64,000 bases of DNA from Flavobacteriales bacterium (GCA_018402015.1 JAGYJL010000002.1:37868-101867); one strand, 5' to 3'. Positions 26,885 through 36,343 are shown, counted from the first letter of the stretch. The notes: a model not told the origin generated them from the sequence alone. Made by a program: numbers and translations.

Positions 26885-28255
26885 TTGGAAGACCCCCCGG
26901 AACCCCTTCTTACATTCATTGATCTGATTCTGCTAACCGGCATGCAACCACTAGGATTGATGCTCGGTTTAGCTGTTCTCATTGTACTGCTTGCCTGTTC
27001 TGCTCTTATTTCTGGGGCGGAGGTGGCTTACTTTTCCCTTTCAAAAGCCGAATTGGAAGAGCTTGAAGCGTCTTCGGAACGTATTCGAAAGCAAGCGCTG
27101 ATTTTGCTTGAAAGACCGAAGAAGTTACTTGCCACAATTCTGGTTGCGAACAACTTTGTGAACGTAGGAATAGTCATTCTATCCACCTATTTGGTTTCTA
27201 AGAATGTGCCTACTGAGCATATAAACTATCTTCTAGGTGGACTTGTACCTGTTGGTAGAATTATCGAGGTCTTTGGAATCACATTGATCGTTTTACTTTT
27301 CGGAGAGATAATTCCTAAGGTCTATGCGAATCAGTACGCTGTTGGATTTGCATCGTTCATGTCATTTCCGATCTATTATCTATCGCTGTTATTCTCATTT
27401 CTTAGCGTTCCGCTAATTAAAATGACCACGGTAGTTGATAAACTGGCCAAAGGTGATAGCAGGCAGATATCTGTTGACGAGTTGAGCCATGCCTTAGAAC
27501 TTACATCTGCAGATTCTGTAAGGGAAAAGGAAGACAGGAAGATACTTGAGGGCATCGTTAAATTCGGTAATACGGATGTAAAGCAGATCATGAAACCGCG
27601 TCCGGATATTGATGCTATAGAGGTTTCAAGCGATTACAATCAGTTGCTAAGCACCATTCTGGATTCGGGTTATTCGCGTGTGCCGATCTATGAAGAAACG
27701 CTGGATAAGATCCTAGGCGTTATTCATGTTAAGGATCTTTTGCCACATATGGATCAACCAGATGAATTTGACTGGCGTTCGTTAATGCGACCTCCATTTT
27801 TTGTGCCGGAGAGTAAAATGATCGATGATCTTCTGGAAGAATTCCGAAGTAAGAAAGTGCATCTGGCAATAGTGGTAGATGAGTATGGAGGTTGCGAAGG
27901 ACTGGTAACCTTAGAAGATATCATTGAAGAAATAGTTGGCGATATTTCCGATGAGTTTGATGATGATGAGGTTGCATATTCGAAATTGGACGAAAACAAC
28001 TTTGTGTTTGAAGGAAAGACCAACCTGAAGCAGTTTTACCGTGTACTGAAGATTGAAGGCGTGCGGTTTGAAGAGAATAAAGGCGAAGCAGATACGTTAG
28101 CAGGTTTCATTCTTGAGCAAGCAGGAAAAATTCCTTCCAAGAATCAAATGGTGAGTTTCGAAGAGTTTGACTTTACGATAGAAAGTGTCGACAAACGAAG
28201 AATCAAACGAGTAAAGGTCACTAGAAACCAAACGGTTGATGAACATGCGGAGTAG
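26885..28255 (+). CDS. gldE: Gliding motility-associated protein GldE (CNNM/CorC-type)
   Basis: A 456-residue inner-membrane protein. Four hydrophobic segments form a CNNM domain (LACSALISGAEVAYFSLS, LATILVANNFVNVGIVILS, VFGITLIVLLFGEIIPKVYANQ). Two CBS domains follow (VKQIMKPRPDIDAIEVSSDY; LAIVVDEYGGCEGLVTLEDI, IEEIVGDISDEFDDDE) and then a CorC-HlyC domain. Relatives transport or sense divalent cations. In F. johnsoniae gldE lies beside gldD and suppresses some gld defects when overexpressed. The start is a TTG at 26885 (LEDPPEPLLTFI matches the usual GldE start); the next ATG at 26942 would cut into the first helix. Confidence 0.92.
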   Translation: MEDPPEPLLTFIDLILLTGMQPLGLMLGLAVLIVLLACSALISGAEVAYFSLSKAELEELEASSERIRKQALILLERPKKLLATILVANNFVNVGIVILSTYLVSKNVPTEHINYLLGGLVPVGRIIEVFGITLIVLLFGEIIPKVYANQYAVGFASFMSFPIYYLSLLFSFLSVPLIKMTTVVDKLAKGDSRQISVDELSHALELTSADSVREKEDRKILEGIVKFGNTDVKQIMKPRPDIDAIEVSSDYNQLLSTILDSGYSRVPIYEETLDKILGVIHVKDLLPHMDQPDEFDWRSLMRPPFFVPESKMIDDLLEEFRSKKVHLAIVVDEYGGCEGLVTLEDIIEEIVGDISDEFDDDEVAYSKLDENNFVFEGKTNLKQFYRVLKIEGVRFEENKGEADTLAGFILEQAGKIPSKNQMVSFEEFDFTIESVDKRRIKRVKVTRNQTVDEHAE

Positions 28256-28835
28256 CAAAGTTGCTTTTGGTTTAGTAGCAGGTGTTTTAGCAGTGGTGCT
28301 ACTATCTGGTTGCAACGATGACTACACACCAAAACCACGCGGTTATATACGTATCGACCTTCCCGAAAAAAGCTACCACAGCATTGAAACCGATTGCCCT
28401 TACGGATTCGAAACAGCAGATTATTCCGATTTCCTACCCGATAATAGACAGGGTTCCGATCCTTGCTGGTTCAATATTGAATATCCGCAGTTCAAAGCCA
28501 AACTACATTTCAGTTACAAACCTATTACTGGGAATTTGGCTGACTATCTCGAGGATTCTAGAACCCTGATCAACAAGCATATAAGCAAGGCATCGAATAT
28601 TGAGGAGAACATGGTCGTTAAAGACCATACCCGTGTTTATGGCATGCTTTACAGTATAGAAGGCAGTCAGGCCGCTTCTCCAATTCAGTTTCACTTAACT
28701 GACAGTACCGACCACTTTCTAAGAGGAGCGTTGTATTTCAATGTGTCTCCAAACAACGATTCGTTAGCTCCTGTAATTGATTTTCTAAGACAGGACGTGC
28801 TTCACATTATCGAGACATTGCACTGGAAGCCATAG
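28239..28835 (+). CDS. gldD: Gliding motility lipoprotein GldD
   Basis: A lipoprotein of 198 residues from the ATG at 28239 (another ATG at 28245). The signal peptide ends in LLSGC (Cys25). Then come YTPKPRGYIRIDLPEKSYHS, CPYGFETADYS, DPCWFNIEYPQFKAKLHFSY and LRGALYFNVSPNNDSLAPVI, which are GldD family segments. GldD is required for gliding and T9SS function in F. johnsoniae. It overlaps the end of gldE by 17 bases. Its own 3' end overlaps convergent ctaA by 29 bases. Confidence 0.93.
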   Translation: MNMRSSKVAFGLVAGVLAVVLLSGCNDDYTPKPRGYIRIDLPEKSYHSIETDCPYGFETADYSDFLPDNRQGSDPCWFNIEYPQFKAKLHFSYKPITGNLADYLEDSRTLINKHISKASNIEENMVVKDHTRVYGMLYSIEGSQAASPIQFHLTDSTDHFLRGALYFNVSPNNDSLAPVIDFLRQDVLHIIETLHWKP

Positions 28836-29898
28836 ATTGCGTTTGAATGCGTGTGCGTCTTCCAAGTACAAAGTACAAGTACACTTGCGCTCCGAAAATA
28901 AGGCATGATAGCAGTAAATGGATGGGTTGTGCCCAGCTTGGAACTCCGAAGTAAGCCATGATTATTCCTGATACTGTAGCAATAAGTACGAATCCTCCCA
29001 AGTAGAAACCAGCTCGGTACACAGCAAAATAGTGGTGCATATATGTGTATATCTGGTAACAGATCCAAGCATTTCCAATGAGAATGAGTAGTGAGAACGA
29101 TCTGTGAACTTTGAATAACCAGTTCAATTGCTCGATCCATAGGTTCCTATCGGATAGCTCTTTGGCAACAACATCTATCTGTTGTCTAACCTGAGTACCT
29201 AGCAAAACTTGCAATAAAGTGATGATTACCAATGCTCCGAGAGCGTACCTCAGGGTGTTGTCCATGTTAAATGAAGCCAACCCGCGAGTTCCAGGAGCGG
29301 TTTTTACATACAGATAGATAAGTCCGGCTATGAGCACAAACGCTAAGATCATATGAGCTGTTAGTACTCCAGGCAACAGATTGGTGCTCACAACCACCGA
29401 TCCCATCCAACCTTGGAATCCTGTAACCACGATAATTCCGATCATCATCAGAGGAATCTTGCGCCTCTTTTTCCAGTAGATCGTGGATGCGAAGAATGCA
29501 GCGAGAAGAACTATGCCAAGCATAGCTCCTGCCAATCGGTTAATGTATTCTGTCCAGGTTTTCTGCCAGACAAACTCGGTCTCTTCGTAAATGCTTGGGT
29601 CTTCACTTATCTGCTTAGCCAATTCTTCAAATCCTAGTGGTTTGATCATCTTGGCCAACTTCTCGTTTTTCGCTTTCCGAACTCCGATATAGTGCTCCTT
29701 ATAATCTTCCGGAAGGGAAGACGCATTGGTTGGTGGAACTAGGCTTCCAAAGCATTTTGGCCAATCCGGACATCCCATTCCTGAACCGGTCATCCGAACC
29801 ACACCTCCGGCCATTATTACCAGATAGGTAAAGAAGATGGATGCCTTCAGAAGGCTACGGAAACGATTCTGTTTTCTGCGTGTTTCACCTATTCCCAT
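28807..29898 (-). CDS. ctaA: Haem A synthase (COX15/CtaA family)
   Basis: A 363-residue membrane enzyme that oxidises haem O to haem A for aa3-type cytochrome oxidase. It has about eight hydrophobic segments and the family start YLVIMAGGVVRMTGSGMGCPDWPKCFG, split here as VIMAGGVVRMTGSGMG and CPDWPKCFG. The loop ETEFVWQKTWTEYINRLAGAMLG carries the conserved Glu/His-region helix, and LLPGVLTAHMILAFVLI carries a haem-ligand His. Hence the organism likely respires with a haem-A oxidase. A TAGCTTTG box lies five bases ahead of the ATG at 29898. The gene converges with gldD. Confidence 0.92.
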   Translation of the reverse strand: MGIGETRRKQNRFRSLLKASIFFTYLVIMAGGVVRMTGSGMGCPDWPKCFGSLVPPTNASSLPEDYKEHYIGVRKAKNEKLAKMIKPLGFEELAKQISEDPSIYEETEFVWQKTWTEYINRLAGAMLGIVLLAAFFASTIYWKKRRKIPLMMIGIIVVTGFQGWMGSVVVSTNLLPGVLTAHMILAFVLIAGLIYLYVKTAPGTRGLASFNMDNTLRYALGALVIITLLQVLLGTQVRQQIDVVAKELSDRNLWIEQLNWLFKVHRSFSLLILIGNAWICYQIYTYMHHYFAVYRAGFYLGGFVLIATVSGIIMAYFGVPSWAQPIHLLLSCLIFGAQVYLYFVLGRRTRIQTQSMASSAMSR

Positions 29899-29903
29899 TA
29901 CCG

Positions 29904-29911
29904 CAAAGCTA
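29904..29911 (-). promoter_or_regulatory. Minus-7 box TAGCTTTG for ctaA
   Basis: The minus strand reads TAGCTTTG, an exact TAnnTTTG match, with only five bases between it and the ctaA ATG at 29898. This predicts a leaderless message. Confidence 0.5.
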
Positions 29912-29926
29912 CCAATTAGGGGTTTT

Positions 29927-29958
29927 CTAAAATAGAAAAGGATGGCAAAGCCACCCTT
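29927..29958 (-). terminator. Rho-independent terminator after recQ
   Basis: On the minus strand AAGGGTGGC-TTT-GCCATCCTT forms a nine-pair stem (one G-U) followed by TTCTATTTT. It sits between the recQ stop (29986) and the ctaA promoter. Confidence 0.85.
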
Positions 29959-29985
29959 TCTTAAACATGCTTTATTCGTTCTGGT

Positions 29986-32193
29986 TCAATGACCGAACTC
30001 GGAGATGAATTTGATTCTTACCAAGCGGATTTCTTCTTCGGTGTAATCGTCTTCTCCTAATTCTTCCAATGCAGCTTCAATGCTGTCGGTTTCGGCTTCT
30101 TCTTGGAAGTATTCGTATATGTCGTCCTGCTTGTCTTCGTCAACGGCTTCATCAATGTAGTAGTCGATATTCACCTTTGTGCCAGAACTTACAATGTGCT
30201 CAATTTCTGTGAGCAGATCGTTCATTGTCAAGCCTTTTGCATCAGCAATGTCTTCAAGATCCAACTTGCGGTCAATGCTTTGAATGATGTAAACCTTATT
30301 GCTCGATTTCTTCACAACCGTTTTAACGATCATGTCCTGTTCGCGCTCTATCTCGTTCTCTTCAACATAATCTTTGATCAGTTCTAAGAATGGTTCGCCA
30401 TATTTTTTGGCTTTACCTGCACCGACACCAGAAATATCCGTAAGCTCTTCCATGGTTATCGGATAACGGAAAGCCATGTCTTCCAAAGATGGATCTTGGA
30501 AAATGACAAATGGTGGAAGGTTCTCCTCTTTCGAAATGTCCTTTCTAAGATCTTTCAACATCCTCAGAAGGTTGTCGTCAGCAGCGCCACCACCTTTCAT
30601 TGCCCCCATCGGTATAGCATCTTCAGCTTCGGTAGCGGCCTCGTAATCGTGGTCAATTGTCATTTTGAACGGAGTAGGCTTGGCCAAATACGCCTGCCCA
30701 GCTTCCGTGACTTTCAACAGTCCGTAGTTTTCAATATCCTTAGATAAATAGCCATTGATAACAGCTTGCCGAACCAAAGATTGCCAGTAGCGTTCTCCTT
30801 TCTCAGCACCAATTCCGTATGCAGGAAGTGTATCGTGTTTGTAGGATTTGATCTGCGATGAGTTGACGCCCAGAAAGATGTTGATCAAATGTTTCGACTT
30901 GAATTTCTCCTTGATGTCCAGTACTGTTTGAATCACCAGTTCCAACTGCTCTTGTGCTTCTTCCTGTTTCTTTGGGTGTTTGCAATTATCGCAGTGCTCG
31001 TTGCAGTTCTTAGAGTCGAATTCCTCACCGAAATAGTGCAAAATGAATTTTCTCCTGCACACCGAAGTTTCTACGTACGAAACAACCTCATTCAACAGTT
31101 GCTTTCCGATCTCTTGCTCAGATATCGGCTTGCCTTGCATGAATTTTTCGAGTTTGGTGATATCGTCATAACTATAGAACGATAGACAGACACCTTCACC
31201 TCCGTCTCTTCCTGCGCGGCCGGTTTCCTGATAGTAGCCTTCTAGACTTTTTGGAATATCATGATGTATTACAAATCGAACATCGGGCTTATCGATTCCC
31301 ATCCCAAAGGCAATGGTTGCACAGATCACATCTGCTTCCTCCATTAGAAAGGCGTCCTGATGTCTGGCTCGGGTTGCCGCGTCTAGCCCAGCATGATATG
31401 GCAGGGCCTTAATGCCGTTCACCTGAAGTGTTTCGGCCATTTCCTCTACCTTTTTACGACTCAGACAATAAACGATGCCCGATTTACCTTCGTGCTGTTT
31501 AATGAATTTGATCATGTCGCGAGCCACATTCTTGCTCTTCGGTCTGATCTCGTAAAACAGATTATCTCTATTAAATGACGATTTGAATACGTTCGCATCA
31601 GTCATTCCAAGATTCTTCTGAATGTCTTGCTGAACCTTTGGTGTGGCAGTGGCCGTTAGCGCCATTACCGGTACGTTACTTATAGCCTCTATCATTGGCC
31701 GGAGCTTTCTATACTCTGGCCGGAAATCATGACCCCATTCAGAAATACAGTGTGCTTCATCAATTGCTACCAACGAAATATTGACGTCTTTAAAGAAGTC
31801 GATGTTCTCTTGCTTATTAAGCGACTCTGGAGCTACATAAAGCAGCTTGGTAACGCCACTTTTGATGTCGGCACGCACACGCTCTGCTTCACTTTTATTG
31901 AGTGATGAGTTGAGGAAGTGCGCAATTCCGTGTTCTGAACCGAATCCACGAATGGCGTCAACCTGATTCTTCATCAACGCAATGAGTGGAGAAACGATGA
32001 TGGCCGTGCCTTCTAAAATGAGAGCCGGTAATTGGTAACAGAGAGATTTTCCACCTCCCGTAGGCATAATGACAAACGTATCGTTACCATCAAGTACGCT
32101 CTTGATGATCGCCTCTTGCTCTCCCTTAAATTTATTGAACCCAAAATGACGCTTTAAAGCCTCACTCAGGTCTGATTTTACTTCAATTTCCAT
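29986..32193 (-). CDS. recQ: ATP-dependent DNA helicase RecQ
   Basis: A 735-residue 3'-5' DNA helicase. Motif 0/I: KFKGEQEAIIKSVLDG and MPTGGGKSLCYQLPAL. Motif II is DEAHC, III is ALTATAT, and V/VI are VRFVIHHDIPKSLEGYYQE and GRAGRDG. A zinc site follows (CRRKFILHYFG with CNEHCDNC), then the RQC winged helix, and an HRDC domain (DPSLEDMAFRYPITMEELTD ISGVGAGKAKKYG). A C-terminal extension of about 100 acidic residues follows HRDC. It has its own terminator. Confidence 0.95.
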   Translation of the reverse strand: MEIEVKSDLSEALKRHFGFNKFKGEQEAIIKSVLDGNDTFVIMPTGGGKSLCYQLPALILEGTAIIVSPLIALMKNQVDAIRGFGSEHGIAHFLNSSLNKSEAERVRADIKSGVTKLLYVAPESLNKQENIDFFKDVNISLVAIDEAHCISEWGHDFRPEYRKLRPMIEAISNVPVMALTATATPKVQQDIQKNLGMTDANVFKSSFNRDNLFYEIRPKSKNVARDMIKFIKQHEGKSGIVYCLSRKKVEEMAETLQVNGIKALPYHAGLDAATRARHQDAFLMEEADVICATIAFGMGIDKPDVRFVIHHDIPKSLEGYYQETGRAGRDGGEGVCLSFYSYDDITKLEKFMQGKPISEQEIGKQLLNEVVSYVETSVCRRKFILHYFGEEFDSKNCNEHCDNCKHPKKQEEAQEQLELVIQTVLDIKEKFKSKHLINIFLGVNSSQIKSYKHDTLPAYGIGAEKGERYWQSLVRQAVINGYLSKDIENYGLLKVTEAGQAYLAKPTPFKMTIDHDYEAATEAEDAIPMGAMKGGGAADDNLLRMLKDLRKDISKEENLPPFVIFQDPSLEDMAFRYPITMEELTDISGVGAGKAKKYGEPFLELIKDYVEENEIEREQDMIVKTVVKKSSNKVYIIQSIDRKLDLEDIADAKGLTMNDLLTEIEHIVSSGTKVNIDYYIDEAVDEDKQDDIYEYFQEEAETDSIEAALEELGEDDYTEEEIRLVRIKFISEFGH

Positions 32194-32389
32194 TCAATTT
32201 TTCCCTTACAGACTAAAGATAAGGATTTGCCTAAGTGTACAGTCCTCTTTTTTTTGGTTTTTATCCCATTCGATAAATAACCTCGACCAAGTGTTCATTT
32301 TTCACCTTGAATCTGGGGCAAAGAACGGGAGCAATCCTCTTTTAGTTCAAGGCATAACGCTTGAAAAAAGGAATATTGTCTTTATCGGA

Positions 32390-34342
32390 CTAATTGTTTT
32401 TTAGTTGGGATAATGACCAATTCAGGTTGTTCCGGGCCCGTTCGAAATCAGGGTCTATTTCGAGTGCTTTTTTACAAGCCTCCGAAGCTTGCTGCCATTG
32501 TTTTAAGGCGTTGTGTGCGCTACAAATATTATTGAACGCTATGGCGCTTTGCGGATTCAATTCAAGCGCTTTGTAGCAAGAAGCTATGCACCCATCAAAG
32601 TCTTTTTGGTTGTATTGCATCAGACTCAGATTGATGTAGTTGTCGGCAGTTGGGTTCTTTTTTACCAGTTCCAGCTGAGCAGCAAGTTTTTCTTCAGGAG
32701 AAAGCACCTGCGTTTTTAAACTCTCTCGAAGCTGGTTGATCTTCACATGCTTCGGGCTTAACTCATGTCCTTTGGTCAGTAGTTCCATTGCTCGGTCCAA
32801 TTCTCCGCGCTTCATTAATGAACGAGCGTAATAATAGTACGGCTCTGGATTGTCTGCACCACCGTATCGGAGTGCCAATTCAAAATAATTGCTGGCTTCA
32901 TTCCAGTCGCCTTGTGCTTCGCGCAAAATTGCCAGATTAACGTTAGAATAAGGCCAATACGGAAGGAGTTCCACTGCTTTTCGGAAGTATGGTTCTGCCT
33001 CAGTGTACTTTGCGTCTCTCATCAGCACAAGACCATAGTTCATTTGAGCTCGTCCGTTGTTCGGCCCTTTCGACACAGCATCGAACCAAAGAGAATCGTC
33101 CGTTCCCCAGATCTCATTACGCTGAAAGGTACCATAAGCGTGGCCGGCCATGACCAGAGAAAATGCAAGGAGAATCGATTTTTTGATGACTGGTTTGTCG
33201 GAACGGACAAATAGCAGGTACGCGCTCCAACCAACCGCAAGACAAAGACCTATATAAGGAAGAAAGGTTCTGTGATCGTTAGATACCTGATACAGCGGGT
33301 TGAACGTGGAAGTTGGGGCCAGCGTAATAAAGAACCACATGATTCCGAAAGCGATAGGGGTCAGCTTTTTTTTCGTTGCACAATAGATGGCGAGTACGTG
33401 TAGAGCAATAATTACAAGTAGACTGAAAATTTTGGCAGAGGTAAAAATCTCTGCTGTGACTTTATGATCAGGGTCTGCACTGAGGTCAATTGGTAGAACG
33501 AAGTTGGCCAAGTAGTGCACGACTACGGGGAATTGAGATGTGAAGTAATCCAATCGCGGGTACGCAAGGCCGCCAGCTAATCTGGCCGGATCTGTCATAT
33601 ATATAAGGTTGAAAGCTGTGAGTCCAAAGCCTACCACAAAGGCAGGTAGAGCGGCTACAACGGATCGACCGAATTTCTTCCAACCAGTTTGGGATAAGAA
33701 TTCATCAATGGACGCTTGTTCTTCGAAAAGTAGATGGTACAATCCAAGAATAGGAACAAGCATAAAGGTGACCTCTTTGGTAAAAAGGCCGACTATCAAC
33801 GGAATGAGATAAAGCAAGAATTGTCTGGAAGCACGATATTGGTAAAGCACCAAGGTGGCCAAGAAACAAAGCGTTGAGAATTGGTCGGAACGAGAAATGA
33901 TGTAGTTGACCGTTTCTGCCTGAGCAGTATGAAACATGTAAAATGCGGTGGTCAGCAAAGCGGCAATTTCCAACCTATTTGCGGGAACTACTTTGCGCAT
34001 GAGGTTCAGAAGGAACAGAAAAAGAAGTATTCCTTGAATCAGGTAGGCAGAGAAGATGGAAATGTGAAAAACGACAGGATTCAACTTCTTTCCGCCTAAG
34101 CGATAATCGATGGCGTTGAGCAGTGTCACCATGGGTCGATAACCTCGATTGTTAGGCATGGTGCCAAACGTTTCGATATTGGTGAAAAACTCCGGAACGT
34201 TATCCAAACTGCGGATGTATTCATTATTCACTATCGTGTGAATATCATCGAAGTAAAATCCGTTATCGAAGTGATTCCAATAAACAGCGGTAAGCAGCAC
34301 GGCTAAAAACACTCCGAAAAGAATCAGCTTGCTATGGCTCAT
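32390..34342 (-). CDS. Multi-pass GT-C-like membrane protein with C-terminal TPR repeats (TMTC-like)
   Basis: A 650-residue protein. The first 400 or so residues contain about ten hydrophobic segments. The first luminal/periplasmic loop carries FDDIHTIVNNEYIRS, the Asp-Asp motif of GT-C glycosyltransferases such as TMTC/PMT. The last 240 residues are TPR repeats (GRAQMNYGLVLMRDAKYTEA, PYSNVNLAILREAQGDWNEA, AIAFNNICSAHNALKQWQQA). In animals TMTC proteins are O-mannosyltransferases. By analogy this may move a sugar from a polyprenyl carrier to exported proteins, but that is inference. It lies one base after a flippase-like gene and near a divergent dolichyl-phosphate-sugar-synthase-like GT2 gene. 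Confidence 0.75.
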   Translation of the reverse strand: MSHSKLILFGVFLAVLLTAVYWNHFDNGFYFDDIHTIVNNEYIRSLDNVPEFFTNIETFGTMPNNRGYRPMVTLLNAIDYRLGGKKLNPVVFHISIFSAYLIQGILLFLFLLNLMRKVVPANRLEIAALLTTAFYMFHTAQAETVNYIISRSDQFSTLCFLATLVLYQYRASRQFLLYLIPLIVGLFTKEVTFMLVPILGLYHLLFEEQASIDEFLSQTGWKKFGRSVVAALPAFVVGFGLTAFNLIYMTDPARLAGGLAYPRLDYFTSQFPVVVHYLANFVLPIDLSADPDHKVTAEIFTSAKIFSLLVIIALHVLAIYCATKKKLTPIAFGIMWFFITLAPTSTFNPLYQVSNDHRTFLPYIGLCLAVGWSAYLLFVRSDKPVIKKSILLAFSLVMAGHAYGTFQRNEIWGTDDSLWFDAVSKGPNNGRAQMNYGLVLMRDAKYTEAEPYFRKAVELLPYWPYSNVNLAILREAQGDWNEASNYFELALRYGGADNPEPYYYYARSLMKRGELDRAMELLTKGHELSPKHVKINQLRESLKTQVLSPEEKLAAQLELVKKNPTADNYINLSLMQYNQKDFDGCIASCYKALELNPQSAIAFNNICSAHNALKQWQQASEACKKALEIDPDFERARNNLNWSLSQLKNN

Positions 34343-34343
34343 T

Positions 34344-35321
34344 TCAATCGTTAGAATGGTTCAGTTTAGTAATCAGCGCAGCAAATGAATTGGTCTCGAA
34401 ATATCGGAAATTGACGTAAAGACCAGCAATCCCGAAAGTGCCCGCCAATACAACCGAAACGAGCCGCACCAAAAGCGAGGTAGCAAGGCCCTCCTGTAAA
34501 CCAAGGCCTGCTGCCATGAAAACGGAACCGATCATTACTTCCTGAATGCCAAGGTTTCCGGGAAGTATTCTCACCAGAGTTACAATTCGCAGAACCAATG
34601 TTGCTAGTACAATTCCTGTAAGGTTAGGTGTAAATCCAAGAATGAACGCACAATGGTAAAACCATGCGGCATGGATAAGTGTGGATAGGAGCGTGACGAT
34701 AATAAGCTTCCACAATAGTCGCACATCCTTCAATTGATCTCGGAATTGAACGAGAACCATCTGAACGAAGAGAATCATTGTTTGAAGAAAGCCGGTTTTG
34801 GTTGCGTCAGGTTCAGATACGAATCGGCTTGCGAGAAGAAAGAAGATCAGCGTGCCGAACATGAAAAGTAGAAGAAGCTGAAGGGCAACAACATCCACTA
34901 GCAGAACGGAAAGCGCACCTCCCAGAACACAGGTTATGAGCAGACTTGCGGCAAACACCAGTACGCCTACAGAAAACCCTTTTGAAAGATCAATGCCGTA
35001 TTTGGTCTTTACAAAGAACGTTTGGAATATCAACCCGCCTTTTACAGGTAGAATGTACGTCCACAGATGCATCATAAATGGTAGTAGAAATGTGTCCGAC
35101 CACGAAAGTGAGTTACGATAATGATGCTGATAGACCACTTTCATCAATATCCCGAAGGAGAAAAAATACAACGTTCCTATTGCGAGATTCTCTACTGCTT
35201 GTTTAGGGCCAATTTCGCTAAGTAATTCGCCCAAGTTCACATTCTTGAACACGGAAACCACCACAGTCGCGAAAATCAAGAGCGCAACAAGGAAACCCAA
35301 AATGCTATATACTCGTTTCAA
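34344..35321 (-). CDS. Flippase-like/lysylphosphatidylglycerol-synthase-TM family membrane protein (UPF0104)
   Basis: A 325-residue protein with about eight hydrophobic segments and family features such as FLLPFMMHLWTYILPVKGGL and VTLVRILPGNLGIQEVMIGSVFMAAGL. This family includes the membrane half of MprF and archaeal AglD-neighbour proteins; lipid flipping is suggested for some. No catalytic lysyl-transferase domain is attached. It is upstream of the GT-C/TPR gene and divergent from the GT2 gene, so the three may serve one lipid-linked sugar pathway. A TACCTTTG box lies 21 bases upstream. Confidence 0.8.
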   Translation of the reverse strand: MKRVYSILGFLVALLIFATVVVSVFKNVNLGELLSEIGPKQAVENLAIGTLYFFSFGILMKVVYQHHYRNSLSWSDTFLLPFMMHLWTYILPVKGGLIFQTFFVKTKYGIDLSKGFSVGVLVFAASLLITCVLGGALSVLLVDVVALQLLLLFMFGTLIFFLLASRFVSEPDATKTGFLQTMILFVQMVLVQFRDQLKDVRLLWKLIIVTLLSTLIHAAWFYHCAFILGFTPNLTGIVLATLVLRIVTLVRILPGNLGIQEVMIGSVFMAAGLGLQEGLATSLLVRLVSVVLAGTFGIAGLYVNFRYFETNSFAALITKLNHSND

Positions 35322-35342
35322 GATTCTGTTTTAGCCTGCGTT

Positions 35343-35350
35343 CAAAGGTA
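35343..35350 (-). promoter_or_regulatory. Minus-7 box TACCTTTG for the flippase-like/GT-C pair
   Basis: The minus strand reads TACCTTTG, ending 21 bases before the start at 35321. It is back to back with the GT2 promoter 29 bases away. Confidence 0.45.
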
Positions 35351-35378
35351 GATACATACGCAAGGTCGGTTACTTAGT

Positions 35379-35386
35379 TATTTTTG
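35379..35386 (+). promoter_or_regulatory. Minus-7 box TATTTTTG for the GT2 gene
   Basis: TATTTTTG matches TAnnTTTG and ends six bases before the ATG at 35393, predicting a transcript that begins at or next to the start codon. Confidence 0.45.
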
Positions 35387-35392
35387 ACCAAC

Positions 35393-36343
35393 ATGTACAA
35401 AGGAAAAACGATCAGTGTAGTGGTTCCGTGTTATAACGAGGAAACACAGATAGCAATGGTAATCAATACCATGCCTGATATTGTAGATCATCTGCTCATC
35501 ATTGATGATAAAAGTCCGGACCGTACGGTAGAGGTTGTCCGTTCAATGCTGGAGCAACATCCAAAAGTTGTACTGATTGAACACGAGAAGAACCAGGGTG
35601 TTGGCGGTGCCATTGCCACTGGATATAAATGGAGTAGAGACAATGGCATTGATGTGGCCGTGGTTATGGCCGGAGATGGCCAAATGAATCCACATGATCT
35701 TCCAGCAGTGCTGGATCCAGTGGTCAGCGGAGAGATCGATTACTCAAAGGGGAACCGACTCTTCACGGGCGAAGCGTACAAGAAGATACCTAAGGTTCGC
35801 TATTTCGGAAATTCGGTTCTCTCTCTCCTTACAAAGGTGGCAAGTGGATATTGGCACGTGGCCGATTCGCAGACCGGATATACCGCCATCAACGCCAAAG
35901 CGCTCAAACTCATAGATTGGGATAAGATGTACAAACGCTACGGCCAGCCGAACGATGTTTTGGTGAAACTGAACGTGTACGATCTTAAAGTGCGCGATGT
36001 GCCTGTAGAACCCGTGTATAATGTAGGAGAGAAGTCAGGTATTCAACTTCGTAAGGTCATATTTACAATTCCGCTGCTTCTAACACGGCTTTTCTTTTGG
36101 AGAATGAAGGAGAAATACATCATTCGGAATTTCCACCCGTTGGTTTTCTTCTACTTTTTGGGCTTTATTTTCTTTTTGGCGTTCGTTCTTCTAACGGCAA
36201 GAATGTTCATTTACTGGTTCTTCATTACGGGTCTTATCCCCAAGGTGAACGCATTAGCCGCTTTATTCTCGTTCATGAGTTTCAGTCAATTCACACTGTT
36301 TGCCATGTGGTTTGATATGGAAGCGAACAAAGAACTCAAGTAA
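35393..36343 (+). CDS. Family 2 glycosyltransferase, polyprenyl-phosphate sugar synthase type
   Basis: A 316-residue GT-A enzyme. The N-terminal catalytic domain shows VVVPCYNEETQIAMVI, LLIIDDKSPDRTVEVV, NQGVGGAIATGYKW and VVMAGDGQMNPHDLP (metal-binding Asp region). Two hydrophobic segments lie at the C-terminus (about 245-300). This layout resembles bacterial DPM1/GtrB-like synthases that load a sugar onto undecaprenyl phosphate. The ATG at 35393 was chosen over a TTG three codons earlier, which lies inside the minus-7 box. It is divergent from the flippase-like and GT-C genes and 59 bases ahead of tatC. Confidence 0.85.
   Translation: MYKGKTISVVVPCYNEETQIAMVINTMPDIVDHLLIIDDKSPDRTVEVVRSMLEQHPKVVLIEHEKNQGVGGAIATGYKWSRDNGIDVAVVMAGDGQMNPHDLPAVLDPVVSGEIDYSKGNRLFTGEAYKKIPKVRYFGNSVLSLLTKVASGYWHVADSQTGYTAINAKALKLIDWDKMYKRYGQPNDVLVKLNVYDLKVRDVPVEPVYNVGEKSGIQLRKVIFTIPLLLTRLFFWRMKEKYIIRNFHPLVFFYFLGFIFFLAFVLLTARMFIYWFFITGLIPKVNALAALFSFMSFSQFTLFAMWFDMEANKELK

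Noticed and set aside
32346..32365. Inverted repeat TTCAAG...CTTGAA between recQ and the GT-C gene
   Set aside because: Only six pairs, and the T-run precedes rather than follows it on the transcribed strand, so it is not a terminator.
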